Shown: one piece after another, positions 44,117 to 55,045 of the stretch | Layout of the letters: the number at the start of each line of letters is the position of its first letter | Numbering within the stretch: position 1 is the first letter of the stretch | Origin: Fontivita pretiosa | GTDB taxonomy: Bacteria; Planctomycetota; Phycisphaerae; Tepidisphaerales; Tepidisphaeraceae | Length of the DNA stretch: 64,000 bases | Direction of reading: 5' to 3' | Assembly: GCF_050410795.1 (NCBI RefSeq) | Contig: NZ_CP191258.1 | Span: 2,108,001-2,172,000 of the forward strand | Made by a program: the position numbers and the translations under genes | The notes under the pieces: generated by a model | Seen by the model: only the letters and a program-made list of their open reading frames with translations | Databases searched by the model: none | What the model was told of the DNA's origin: nothing

Positions 44117-46183
44117 TTACCTGCCTGTGGCGACGGTCTGCTTCAGGACGGCGCACTGCTTCATCGTCGTCGCGTAATACGGGTTCGCGGCGGGCTTCGT
44201 CGCCTGAAGCCAATTCCCCTGCGCCATCGGACAGTGCCACACATAAAGCTCCTGAGCGAGCTCCCGTGAGACCGGCCACGACAGCGCCAGCTCGATCGCG
44301 GCGTCGCTGACGATCTTGAACAGCTCCCGCTGCTGTTCGATCGGCGCGTCGCCCAGCCTCGCCGCCGCGTCCATCACCCTCGTCGCAATCTGCTTCTGCT
44401 GCGGCGTGGTGGCATGATCGCTCAGCAGCCGCGCGGTCTCGATCAGCCTGCTCGCATCCACCGGATCTTCCGACGCCTGCACCGCCCCGAGTTTTTCGCC
44501 GATCGTCAGGTATGCTCGAATGAACTCATCCACCGCATGCTGCCAGTGCGCCGTGCCGGGCGTGCTCTGTGTCGAAGCGTGTCTGGTGGTCGGATGCTGA
44601 TGCTGCGTCGTCGGCGGTTCAGCGGGCTTGGCGCCCGCCGCCAGCAACTGCTTGTCCAGGTGCTTCTGGATCGCCTCGCGCATGCGGCTTTCGGAATCGA
44701 GCAGGAACTGCCCGCTGACGACCACCTGCTCCCCGGGCGCCACGCCCGAAAGCAACTGCACGTTGCCATCGTCGCTCCAGACGCCCACCGTCACCTTCCG
44801 CGGCTCGAAATGTCCATTTTCCAGGGGTACGAACACGATCTGCCGCTGGCCAGTGTCGATCACCGCCTCGCGGGGAACCAGCAGCGCCTGGTCCTGGATC
44901 TGCGACTCGATCCACACGGTGGCGAACATCCCCGGGCGCAGGCTCAGTTCCGGGTTGGGCATCGCCATCCGCACCAGCGCCGTTCGCGTCATCGCATCCA
45001 CGTGCGGATGAACGAAGATGACCTTGCCATCGAACTGCCGCCCCGGCACGCCTTCGATGCTCGCCCGCACCGGCTGGCCGGCCTTCACGAACGGCAGGTC
45101 CTGCGCGTGCACCTGCACGTCCAGCCACAGCATCGAGTGATCCACCAGCCGCAACACCTTCATCCCCGTTTCCACCGCCGAGCCCTGAACAATCATCTTT
45201 TCGACCAGGTGGCCGTCGATCGGGCTGATGAACCGCACGGTTCGTGGCGCGGTCGGCATCCTCGACAGCCGCTCGATCTGATCGGCGTCGATCCCCCACT
45301 GCTCCAGCTTGCGCTTTGCGGCGTCCAGCAGCGTCTGCGCGCTTTTAAGCGTGGCGGGGTCCGCAGATTCGCCCAGACTCTCCACACCCCGCCGCGCGAT
45401 GATCAACTCCTCCACCGCCACCTGCACCTGTGGACTGTACAGGTCAAACAGAGCATCGCGCTTGCGAAGAAACTGCCCTTCGGTGTCGGCATAAAGCCGC
45501 TCGATCCAACCTGAGACTCGCAGGTTCACGTCCTGGATGTTCGGCTGCGCCTCTTGCAGCGTCCCCACCGCACGCACCACACGTTTGACCGGGCCGATCG
45601 TCGCCTCCGCCACGCGAACACCCATGTTCTGCACGACCACCGGATCGATCTTGACCACCGCCCCGGCCAGCACCTCGTCTTCGTACACCGGCACCAAGTC
45701 CATGCCCATGGGGCTTTTGCCCGGCTTGTCGGAGATGTAGGGCGGGTTCATCATCGGGTCCCACCAGTACTTGATTTTGCGTTCGGCGGGCGCGGTGGTG
45801 CTGCTGGTCGTCTCGTCCATCTTCAGCGGCTCCAGCGCCATGCCGCAGATGGGGCAGTTGCCGGGCTTGTTCTGGATCACCTGCGGATGCATGCCGCAGG
45901 TCCAGAGCTGCTTTTTCTGCTGTGTTGTCGCCGCGGCGTGCCCGCCGCGATGCAATCCGAGCGCGTGGCGAATTCGCTCATTCCAGTACGCTCCCGCGGC
46001 GATCCCGATCCCGAACGCGATCACCAGCATCACGATTCCCGCCACACTGACTTTGCCGCCGCAGAGCCTCGGTTGCATGCGCGTCTGGCTCATGCGCTTG
46101 CCGCCACCGCCACCACTGCACCGGCGGGACGCACGCGCCACGAGCGCCAGCATCCGGCGATCCCTTTCTGGAAGTTCATTCAT
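44117..46183 (-). CDS. cusB: Efflux RND periplasmic adaptor CusB with metal-binding and DUF3347 domains
   Basis: 688 residues. The ATG at 46183 overlaps the end of the tolC gene by 8 bp. After a membrane anchor (VSVAGIVMLVIAFGIGIAAG) come two heavy-metal-binding modules (WTCGMHPQVIQNKPGNCPIC, and YWWDPMMNPPYISDKPGKSP). The barrel-sandwich/adaptor part follows (VVQNMGVRVAEATIGPVKRV, GYVEK-like INGHLVEKMIVQGSAV region). The C-terminal DUF3347 domain ends with YVWHCPMAQGNWLQ and NPYYATTMKQC, metal-ligand-rich. Links the pump to the outer-membrane channel and delivers metal to it. Confidence 0.93.
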   Translation of the reverse strand: MNELPERDRRMLALVARASRRCSGGGGGKRMSQTRMQPRLCGGKVSVAGIVMLVIAFGIGIAAGAYWNERIRHALGLHRGGHAAATTQQKKQLWTCGMHPQVIQNKPGNCPICGMALEPLKMDETTSSTTAPAERKIKYWWDPMMNPPYISDKPGKSPMGMDLVPVYEDEVLAGAVVKIDPVVVQNMGVRVAEATIGPVKRVVRAVGTLQEAQPNIQDVNLRVSGWIERLYADTEGQFLRKRDALFDLYSPQVQVAVEELIIARRGVESLGESADPATLKSAQTLLDAAKRKLEQWGIDADQIERLSRMPTAPRTVRFISPIDGHLVEKMIVQGSAVETGMKVLRLVDHSMLWLDVQVHAQDLPFVKAGQPVRASIEGVPGRQFDGKVIFVHPHVDAMTRTALVRMAMPNPELSLRPGMFATVWIESQIQDQALLVPREAVIDTGQRQIVFVPLENGHFEPRKVTVGVWSDDGNVQLLSGVAPGEQVVVSGQFLLDSESRMREAIQKHLDKQLLAAGAKPAEPPTTQHQHPTTRHASTQSTPGTAHWQHAVDEFIRAYLTIGEKLGAVQASEDPVDASRLIETARLLSDHATTPQQKQIATRVMDAAARLGDAPIEQQRELFKIVSDAAIELALSWPVSRELAQELYVWHCPMAQGNWLQATKPAANPYYATTMKQCAVLKQTVATGR

Positions 46184-47624
46184 GATCTTTTGCCTTTTCC
46201 GCTGGCGCGGATGGGTTCGCGGATGTGTTCGTCGTCGGTTGTGTTGCCGGCCGCGTCGCTGACTCCCGCCCCAGCGTCTCCACATCCACACCCGCCAGCG
46301 CCTCCAGTTCCGCCAGTTGCTTCTCCCGCTGCACCCGCGCCTCGGCCACCAGCAGTTGCACCTCCAGCAGCGTCCGCTGGCTGTCGATCAGGTCCAGCAG
46401 GTCGGCCTGACCGGCGGCGTAGGCCTGTCGCACGCTCGCCAGCACCGCCCGAGACGCCGGCAGGATGCGCGAATCGAACAATTGGGCCTGTCGCTCGGCA
46501 TTGCGCAACACGTAAAGCGCGGCGACGAATTGAGCGGCGCGGTCGTGCCGCGCCTGCCGCGCCACCGCCTGCGTCGATTGCAACATCGCCCGCGCTTCCT
46601 GAACTTTGGCGCGGATCATCGGGATGGTCGTCGGCACCATCACCATCGCCCCGACAAACTGCGAGACGCTGCCGGTGAATCCCGCCGCAGGCGCCACATC
46701 CGGCAAATACGCCAGCCGCGCAAGCTCCAGCGCATCCTTTCGCCCCTGCACCTGCCGCGCAAGGCTCGCAAGCTCCGGATTGCGGTCGATTCCCGTGGCG
46801 ATCAGCGTCGCATCATCCGCCGCCAGTTCCCGCGGCTCAGGAAGCGTCGGCACGCTCAGCGGCGACTGCGGATCGCGCGCCAGCATGGCGTTGAGACTGG
46901 CCTGTATCGAGCGCGCCTCGGATCGCGCATTGGCCAGCTCGTTCTCCGCCAGCTCGCGCTCGATTCTCACTTTCAGCAGGTCCTGCTGGGCGCGTCCGGC
47001 GCGAACGGCGTTCTGCGTCGCGTCCTCCAGAACCCGCAGCAGCGCCACGTTGTCGCGCTGAATCCGCACCCGCTGCTCCGCCAGCGCAAGGTCCAGGTAC
47101 ATGCTCAGCACCTGCTTCTGAAGATCGAACTTCTTGGCGCGGAACTGCTCTGCCGCCGCCTGTGCCTCGGCCAGCGAAACCCGCCCCGCCCTGGCAACCT
47201 TGTTCGGCAACGACAGCGTCATCGACGGGTCGAACCCGCCCGAGATCGTGGTTCGATCCCACGCCTTCATGTTCTCGTCGCTGAACATGTACTCAAAGCC
47301 AATCTGGAGGTTGCTGTTCGGCCAGGTTGCGTTCATGTCGATGCGATGCACCGCCGCCTCCCACTCGAAGTAGGCGGCCTCCAGATCACCGTTGGCGAGA
47401 AATGCCCGGCGCAGGACGTCGCGCCAGGTGGGACTATCCGAAAGCTCGGGCAGATTGCGCTTTTCGACGGGCTGCTGATAGGCCTGCCCCGCCTCTTTCA
47501 GCCGCTTTTTCTCGGCACTGGTTCCGCGCGGCGACAGCACACAGCCGCTCAGTAACCCCACTGACACGGCCGCCACCGCGACCATCACCAAAGCCCGAAG
47601 CCACCGACCCGACAGCCAGTTCAT
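46176..47624 (-). CDS. TolC-family outer-membrane efflux lipoprotein (CusC-like)
   Basis: 482 residues. ATG 47624 has GGAG 7 bases upstream. Lipobox LLSGC near residue 28. The two TolC half-repeats are visible as long helical stretches (VSLAEAQAAAEQFRAKKFDL, IERELAENELANARSEARSI, and in the second half RQAYAAGQADLLDLIDSQRT). Trimeric exit duct of the tolC-cusB-cusA system. First gene of the operon; its end overlaps cusB. Confidence 0.92.
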   Translation of the reverse strand: MNWLSGRWLRALVMVAVAAVSVGLLSGCVLSPRGTSAEKKRLKEAGQAYQQPVEKRNLPELSDSPTWRDVLRRAFLANGDLEAAYFEWEAAVHRIDMNATWPNSNLQIGFEYMFSDENMKAWDRTTISGGFDPSMTLSLPNKVARAGRVSLAEAQAAAEQFRAKKFDLQKQVLSMYLDLALAEQRVRIQRDNVALLRVLEDATQNAVRAGRAQQDLLKVRIERELAENELANARSEARSIQASLNAMLARDPQSPLSVPTLPEPRELAADDATLIATGIDRNPELASLARQVQGRKDALELARLAYLPDVAPAAGFTGSVSQFVGAMVMVPTTIPMIRAKVQEARAMLQSTQAVARQARHDRAAQFVAALYVLRNAERQAQLFDSRILPASRAVLASVRQAYAAGQADLLDLIDSQRTLLEVQLLVAEARVQREKQLAELEALAGVDVETLGRESATRPATQPTTNTSANPSAPAEKAKDHE

Positions 47625-47722
47625 GCACTGCTCCACCCCTCAAAACGGCATCAACCGCTCCTGAAGTTCAATCCGAATTCATCCTTCATGCTTCTGCCTT
47701 CTGCATTTATCATCCCTTTCCT

Positions 47723-48553
47723 GTGTCCGATATCCGCATTTCCAGCTTCAATGAGCTGATCGATCAGCTTTACGCCGAATCGTGGAAGCCGTCGCTGGGA
47801 CGATTCCGCTCCAATTTCGCCTATCGTGGCATGACCAGCACCGCCGACGACCTGACCACGACCCTGCGTCGCCTGGGCGGGCCTTACGTCAACCACGAGG
47901 GGCATCTGCTTCGCAACTTCCGCAAGTACGCTCACAGCGACACCGTGCCCGGTGACTCGACCTGGAACTGGCTGGCGCTGGCGCAGCACCATGGACTGCC
48001 GACCCGACTGCTCGACTGGACCTTCAGCCCCTTCGTCGCGCTTCACTTCGCCACCGCGATCATCGAGCATTACGACAAGGACGCCGCCGTCTGGTGCGTC
48101 GATTACGTCAAGACCCACCAGCTTCTGCCCAAACCCCTGCGGCAGATGCTCGACGACGAACAGGCCGACGTGTTCACCACCGAAATGCTTGGCCGGATTG
48201 CCCCCACCCTCGACGCATTCGACGCACTGGGCGGCGAACATGGCGGCGGGCCGTTCGTCGTCTTCCTCGATCCGCCCTCGCTCGACCAGCGCATCGTCAA
48301 CCAGTTCGCCCTGCTCTCATTCATGTCCGCCGCCGACGCCGACATGAACCACTGGCTCATCCGGCACCCTGACCTGTGGCGTCGCATCATCATTCCCGCC
48401 TCGCTCAAGTGGGAAATCCGCGACAAGCTCGATCAGGCGAATATCACCGAGCGCGTCCTGTTCCCCGGTCTGGATGGGCTGAGCCGCTGGCTGAAGCGCT
48501 ATTACAGTCCCCGGAACGACAGACCGCGGACGAACGCGAAGGAGCCTGAATGA
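47723..48553 (+). CDS. FRG domain protein
   Basis: 276 residues from GTG 47723; no ATG precedes the conserved region, and a longer frame is antisense to the tolC gene. The signature is SNFAYRGM, then LALAQHHGLPTRLLDWTFSP-FVALHFAT, typical of FRG domains. Later RIIIPASLKWEIRDKLDQANI-TERVLFPGLDGL matches the C-terminal part of such proteins. FRG proteins occur in many mobile and defence settings; the biochemical role is unknown. Divergent from the efflux operon. Confidence 0.85.
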   Translation: MSDIRISSFNELIDQLYAESWKPSLGRFRSNFAYRGMTSTADDLTTTLRRLGGPYVNHEGHLLRNFRKYAHSDTVPGDSTWNWLALAQHHGLPTRLLDWTFSPFVALHFATAIIEHYDKDAAVWCVDYVKTHQLLPKPLRQMLDDEQADVFTTEMLGRIAPTLDAFDALGGEHGGGPFVVFLDPPSLDQRIVNQFALLSFMSAADADMNHWLIRHPDLWRRIIIPASLKWEIRDKLDQANITERVLFPGLDGLSRWLKRYYSPRNDRPRTNAKEPE

Positions 48554-48621
48554 ACTGACGGCCGCCGCGTTCACCCGTGTACGTCTGTGTTCATCTGCGT
48601 CCGCATCCATAAAATCGACGC

Positions 48622-49251
48622 ATGCAATCGCACCGTGAACTGATCGTCGAACCGATCGGGCTGGATGTGGAGACCTTGCCCAGGCCGCTGAACTGGAGGG
48701 ACATCTTCGGCAACCAGAACCCCGTCGAGATGGAGATCGGCATCGGCAAGGGCACGTTTCTGCTCGATCAGGCCAAATCGCGCCCGGACACCAATTTCTT
48801 CGGCATCGAGTACGCCCGCTGGTACTGGCGATACGCCAGCGACCGCCTTCGCCGCCACGGCTGTCACAACGCCCGGACGGTCCGTGCCGAGGCCGCCTAC
48901 TTCCTCAGCGAGTTCGTTCCCGACGACAGCGTGTCGGTGCTGCACATCTACTTTCCCGACCCCTGGCCCAAGAAGCGACACCACAAGCGACGGCTCATTC
49001 AGCCGCCCTTCATGCAGCAGGTCGTGCGGGTACTGGTGCCGGGCGGCCGGCTACAGGTCGTCACCGACCATCAGCAGTACTTCGAACAGATCGAGCAGGT
49101 GGTGGGATCCACATCCGGCATGAAGATCATCGACTACAACCGCCCCGGCAGCGCCGCCGACGGCGAGTTCGTCGGCACCAACTTCGAACGCAAATACAGG
49201 CGCGAAGGCCGGCCCTTCTACGCCCTGGCGGCGATAAAGCAACGCGACTGA
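48622..49251 (+). CDS. trmB: tRNA (guanine46-N7)-methyltransferase TrmB
   Basis: 209 residues. It methylates N7 of G46 in tRNA with S-adenosylmethionine. EMEIGIGKGTFLLDQAKSRP is motif I, NFFGIEYARWYWRYASDRL follows, and IYFPDPWPKKRHHKRRLI is the family signature. TNFERKYRREGRPFYAL is the typical C-terminus. ATG 48622. The 68 bp before it contain a GxxExxY-start-like remnant on the other strand. Confidence 0.96.
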   Translation: MQSHRELIVEPIGLDVETLPRPLNWRDIFGNQNPVEMEIGIGKGTFLLDQAKSRPDTNFFGIEYARWYWRYASDRLRRHGCHNARTVRAEAAYFLSEFVPDDSVSVLHIYFPDPWPKKRHHKRRLIQPPFMQQVVRVLVPGGRLQVVTDHQQYFEQIEQVVGSTSGMKIIDYNRPGSAADGEFVGTNFERKYRREGRPFYALAAIKQRD

Positions 49252-49345
49252 CGGTCTGCCCTGATTTCGCGCAGCGCCGTGTCGCGGCTGAAAGGAACAT
49301 GCGCGACTGGGCCTGCCCGGCAGGTTTGAGATTGGCTCTTTCTCC

Positions 49346-49404
49346 GTGTCACGCCCGCCCCGCCGGTGCGACGATCGCCCGCACGGGCGGGACGCCCGTG
49401 CCAC
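49346..49404. repeat. REP-like palindrome
   Basis: Arms of 24 bp (GTGTCACGCCCGCCCCGCCG... against ...GCGGGACGCCCGTGCCAC), about 20 of 24 paired, with an 11-base loop. It lies between the convergent trmB and DUF1579 genes. Confidence 0.75.
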
Positions 49405-49469
49405 AGCAGCGCCGGTTCCACAGATCGCCTGCGATGGCTGAGGCACTTCGCAGTCGCGGCGGCATCATT

Positions 49470-50108
49470 TCATTTGGCGCGCGTGTACACGTTCGTCATG
49501 CACTTGTACTCCTTGCCGTCCGGACCGGGGACATACATGTCAAACGTGTGCCTGTCGTTGCTGACGATCGTGAGCACCGATCGCATCGTCTGTTCTTTGC
49601 CTGAAACCGGATCAGGCATCGTCGAGGTGAACGTGATCACCTTCCCCGTCGCGTCGGCCGTCCCCTCCTGCACAAGAATCATCGTCCCCATCGAGTCCAT
49701 CCACGTGCTGACGTATTTCTTCTTCAGATTGTCGTACCCGGTGTAGCCGATGCCCTCGAACGGCTGGCCCATCATCTCCCCGCGGAAGCGGCCTTCCAAA
49801 AACCGCCCGCCCAGCACCATCTCGTTCTTCTCTGTTCCTTTGGAAACCTGTGCCGGCGCGCCGGGCGCGGGAATGAACGACAATTCCACATCGAACGTCC
49901 CGGCCATCGGCTTCAGACCCTCGTGTTCCTTGCCCGGAACGGCCAGTTTCATCCACGCCTCCATCTGCGCCGCCTGCTCGGGCGACATCTGCTGCTGCTC
50001 GGCGGCGGGCTGTGGCTTGTTCTCCTGCGAGATCACCCACTGCACCCCCAGCGCCAGCACGCCCAGGCTCAACAGCGCAACGGCATAGCGATTGATGTGT
50101 CCGCTCAT
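49470..50108 (-). CDS. Exported DUF1579 protein
   Basis: 212 residues. AAGGAG lies 8 bases before ATG 50108. Signal/anchor RYAVALLSLGVLALGVQWVI. The DUF1579 domain shows HEGLKPMAGTFDVELSF, GGRFLEGRFRGEMMGQPFEG-IGYTGYDNLKKKYVSTWMD and the final YTRAK. The fold is a lipocalin-like barrel; the function is unknown. Confidence 0.88.
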   Translation of the reverse strand: MSGHINRYAVALLSLGVLALGVQWVISQENKPQPAAEQQQMSPEQAAQMEAWMKLAVPGKEHEGLKPMAGTFDVELSFIPAPGAPAQVSKGTEKNEMVLGGRFLEGRFRGEMMGQPFEGIGYTGYDNLKKKYVSTWMDSMGTMILVQEGTADATGKVITFTSTMPDPVSGKEQTMRSVLTIVSNDRHTFDMYVPGPDGKEYKCMTNVYTRAK

Positions 50109-50319
50109 GTGCAAAACTCCTTGGCTTGAACGAAGTAGGATGTCCACCCCGGACCGCGCCGGCAGCAGACTCTAACCACGTCCAACTCATCAAAGCAAAG
50201 GTTTATTGCCTCCGATGAGGCATTTTGGTTTGCGCGCCGTTGAACAAGCTGAGCCAGGTCGGATTCTCGCAGGCCAAGTCCCCCGTCATGGCCACACTAA
50301 AGGACACGCAGCCGTGACC

Positions 50320-50475
50320 TCACTTGCGCGTGGAGGTTTGGGTGGTGCGGGGTGGCCGCTGATCGTCATCGTCGTCGTTGTAATTGCACGTGAACGTCCC
50401 GCCGAACATCAGCCCGGCCAACAGGATCGTCAGCACCAGCCGAGTGAACCACCAGCCGCTTCTTGTATCGCTCAT
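50320..50475 (-). CDS. Small single-pass membrane protein coupled to moeA
   Basis: 51 residues. Its ATG overlaps the moeA stop (ATGA). One hydrophobic helix (FTRLVLTILLAGLMFGGTF) is followed by NYNDDDDD and a basic Thr/Gln/Arg tail. The coupling supports real translation. No family recognised. Confidence 0.55.
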   Translation of the reverse strand: MSDTRSGWWFTRLVLTILLAGLMFGGTFTCNYNDDDDDQRPPRTTQTSTRK

Positions 50476-51734
50476 GCCGGGATCTCCAGCACCTGGACGA
50501 CCTGCCCCGCCGACACCGCTGGCGAGTGCTCCGGCCGCACGATCAGCGCATTGGCCTGCGCCAGTGTATAGATGTCCGCCGACCCTTTCCATTTCAACGG
50601 CCGCACGCGTCCGCCGCTCAGGACCGCCGGCTGGTAAAACTCCCGCACCCCGTTAGGCTCCAGCGCCGACTCCAGCACCGCCGCTGTAAAGACTTCGGAC
50701 ACTTCCGCACCGCTCATCCGCGCAATCAACCGTGAACACAACCGCACCGCGCACACGAAGCTGCTGACTGGATTGCCCGGAAGACCAAAAACATAGCCGA
50801 AACCCGCAGCTCCGCCGCCCGCGGCAGGCAGTGAAGACTCCTGCGCGCCGGTTGGCCGACCTCTGCTCAAGCCGAACACGAACGGTTTGCCCGGCTTGAT
50901 CCGCACCTTCGTGATCTTCAGTTGCACACCCAGCTCCGCCAGCACCTTCGGCACATGGTCGTACTGCCCCATGCTCATCCCGCCGGTGATGAACACGACG
51001 TCGAACTGGCTGATCGCCCGGGCGATCGCGTCGCGGATCAGCGTGCGATCGTCGCGCACGATTCCCAAATCGCTCACATCGCACCCCAGCCGTCGCAGCA
51101 GCGCCGCCAGCATGATGTTGTTGGAGTTGCGGATCTGCGCCTCGCCGGGCGCGGCGTCGATGCCGACAAGCTCATCGCCAGTGGACAGCACCGCGGCGCG
51201 CGGGCGGGCGAAGACGTGTACTTCGGCGGCGCCGACGCTGGCGGCCACCGCAAGCTGCGCCGCCTCCAGGCGCATGCCGCGGCGCAGCACCACCGCCCCC
51301 GCCGGGCAGTCGCCGCCTCGCGGCGTGATCGCCCGCGACGGATGCTCCGCCCGCAGAATCCGAACGACGGTATCGGAGATGCGCCGGGTATCTTCGACCG
51401 GAACAACCCCATCCGCGCCCGCGGGCACCGGCGCGCCGGTCATGATCGCGCATGCTTCCGCGGGGCCGATGGCCGCGCGGGCGGTTTGCCCGGCAGCGAT
51501 CTGACCAACAACACGTAGATCCACCGGGCTGTGCGCCAAGTCCGCGCAGCGAACCGCAAAGCCGTCCAGAAGACTCTTGTCAAACGGCGGATAGTCGCGG
51601 TCGGCGGAAATGTCCTGCGCCAGATACAGGCCGTGCGCCTCTTCGAGCCGGACCCGCACGACGCGCGGCGTCACAGGCACCGCGTCGATGACCGCGATCG
51701 CGTCGGCAATGCTGATCAACTGCGATTCGCGCAT
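50472..51734 (-). CDS. moeA: Molybdopterin molybdenumtransferase MoeA
   Basis: 420 residues. It inserts molybdate into adenylylated molybdopterin in molybdenum cofactor synthesis. PPFDKSLLDGFAVR at the start, IMTGAPVPAGADGVVPVEDT, VAVLSTGDELV-type AVLSTGDELVGI, and ITGGMSMGQYDHVPKVL with the conserved GGxSxG loop are diagnostic. GLPGNPVSSFVCAVRL starts the C-terminal domain. A short Gly/Ala/Pro insertion (SRGRPTGAQESSLPAAGGGA) precedes that point. 51 bp after the transketolase stop. Confidence 0.95.
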   Translation of the reverse strand: MRESQLISIADAIAVIDAVPVTPRVVRVRLEEAHGLYLAQDISADRDYPPFDKSLLDGFAVRCADLAHSPVDLRVVGQIAAGQTARAAIGPAEACAIMTGAPVPAGADGVVPVEDTRRISDTVVRILRAEHPSRAITPRGGDCPAGAVVLRRGMRLEAAQLAVAASVGAAEVHVFARPRAAVLSTGDELVGIDAAPGEAQIRNSNNIMLAALLRRLGCDVSDLGIVRDDRTLIRDAIARAISQFDVVFITGGMSMGQYDHVPKVLAELGVQLKITKVRIKPGKPFVFGLSRGRPTGAQESSLPAAGGGAAGFGYVFGLPGNPVSSFVCAVRLCSRLIARMSGAEVSEVFTAAVLESALEPNGVREFYQPAVLSGGRVRPLKWKGSADIYTLAQANALIVRPEHSPAVSAGQVVQVLEIPA

Positions 51735-51785
51735 GCGCCCGATCCATCACCACACATCCACGTTGCCTGCCGGCTCCGGCGCCAC

Positions 51786-53699
<1,914 letters not shown>

Positions 53700-53751
53700 A
53701 GGATGGGGCAATATCCCCGTTCTGCCCCGCCCATGCAAGCATGCCCAGAGC

Positions 53752-54969
53752 CTACTGCCTGACCTGTTCCCAAAGCTCCTGCTCGATGGTGGTGAAGTTC
53801 GCGAAGGTCGTATCCAGCTTCTCCACCAGCTTCTGCACGGTGGCCTCGTCCACGTCCGGATCCTGAAGCGCATCCCGCAGCGCCAGGGCCGCGTCGTTGA
53901 GCTGTCCGGCGCCGTCGGCGAACTGACGCGCCGCATCGTACAGGTTCAGATTCGCCAGCTCCCCCTGTTTGGGCTTGTACAACAGCCGCCAGGGGCTTCG
54001 ACGGATCTCGGCGCTGGCGTGTTTGAGATTGTCGCCGGTGGTCTTCAGCGACGCGATCATCGCCTCGATCTTCCCGCGATTGTTCAGCAGGATCGATCGC
54101 ACCGAGGCGCTGGCGTCGCGCGTGTTGGCCGCCACCTTCTTCACGTCCTCCAACGCCACGTTGGTCTGTTCCACCGCCTCGGTGATCTTCGTCAGCAGCG
54201 TGTCGGCCTTGTCCATCATCCCCGGCAGCTTCTGCTTCACGGTGCCGGTGGCGTCGCGCAGGTTGGCGACGGTGGCGCGGAAATCGCCCTTGGTCTGGCC
54301 GAACAGCTCCGAGATGTTCTGTAGCGCCGCCCGCCCTGTGTCCATGAAGGCATAGTAGCGATCGATGATCGGGTCGATCTTGCCGCGCAGGTGCTGGACG
54401 AATTCGGTGGCCGAGGCGGCGGTTTCGCGGTAGGTGGCGACGGTCTGCACGGTGCGGTCGATGCCGCTGTTGATCTTCGGCAGCGTCACCGAGCGCACCT
54501 CCTGTGCGATCGCCGACAGTTCCGGCGCCGCCGCCAGCAATTGCGCCAGCGCGCTGGGCCGCCCCGCCAGCACCTCGCCCGCCGCCAGCGGCTCGGCGCT
54601 GCCCAGACTGGAGATGTTCAGCACGCTCACCCCCGTCACCGTCGATTGGATCGACACCACCGCGTCCCTGCGAAGCACAAACCGCCGCGGCACGCTGAAA
54701 TGCACGGCGACGGCCGGCTCGCCGGCCCCATCCACCGGCGGCACCAGCTCCACCCCACGCACAATCCCCACCTTCGCTCCGCCGATGCGAACCTCATCGC
54801 CCGGCGAAAGCCCCCCGATATCATCCTTCAAGTCAAACCGAACCGTCACCCGCTGCACCGGCTCCAGGAACCGCCCCACCCCCTTGATCGCCACGATGAT
54901 CCCGATCGCCAGAACGATGCTGGCGACGATGAACAGCCCGGCTTTGAGAGAGTTTCGGTCGTCTTGCAT
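53752..54969 (-). CDS. mlaD: MCE-domain protein of an Mla-type lipid transporter
   Basis: 405 residues. Membrane anchor GLFIVASIVLAIGIIVAIKG, then the MCE domain (RVTVRFDLKDDIGGLSPGDE-VRIGGAKVGIVRGVEL, VSIQSTVTGVSVLNIS). A long helical C-terminal half follows (FRATVANLRDATGTVKQKL, KKVAANTRDASASVRSILLN). It binds phospholipid in the periplasm and works with the MlaE/MlaF membrane complex. The start codon touches a heptad repeat array, with no Shine-Dalgarno. Confidence 0.9.
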   Translation of the reverse strand: MQDDRNSLKAGLFIVASIVLAIGIIVAIKGVGRFLEPVQRVTVRFDLKDDIGGLSPGDEVRIGGAKVGIVRGVELVPPVDGAGEPAVAVHFSVPRRFVLRRDAVVSIQSTVTGVSVLNISSLGSAEPLAAGEVLAGRPSALAQLLAAAPELSAIAQEVRSVTLPKINSGIDRTVQTVATYRETAASATEFVQHLRGKIDPIIDRYYAFMDTGRAALQNISELFGQTKGDFRATVANLRDATGTVKQKLPGMMDKADTLLTKITEAVEQTNVALEDVKKVAANTRDASASVRSILLNNRGKIEAMIASLKTTGDNLKHASAEIRRSPWRLLYKPKQGELANLNLYDAARQFADGAGQLNDAALALRDALQDPDVDEATVQKLVEKLDTTFANFTTIEQELWEQVRQ

Positions 54970-55045
54970 AGTGGTCAGTGATCAAGTGGTCACAGGCCAG
55001 TGGCGGTTCTTGCCAAGCAGCGACCACTGGCCACCGATCGCGTCC
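54970..55045. repeat. Heptad inverted-repeat spacer between mlaF and mlaD
   Basis: From the mlaD start outwards: TA, GTGGTCA, GTGATCA, (A)GTGGTCA, CAGGCCA, GTGGCGG. Near mlaF in the other direction: GCGATCG, GTGGCCA, GTGGTCG. The two arrays pair perfectly over 9 bp (54995-55003 with 55024-55032). The CATAG junction with the start codon is the same as at the HDOD kinase start. Confidence 0.65.

Noticed and set aside
40833..44177. 1114-codon open frame on the plus strand
   Set aside because: Antisense to cusA; low-complexity His/Arg/Gln translation with no domain.
47327..47722. N-terminal extension of the FRG protein
   Set aside because: Antisense to the start of the tolC gene, Pro/Arg/Ser-rich; domain similarity begins after 47723.
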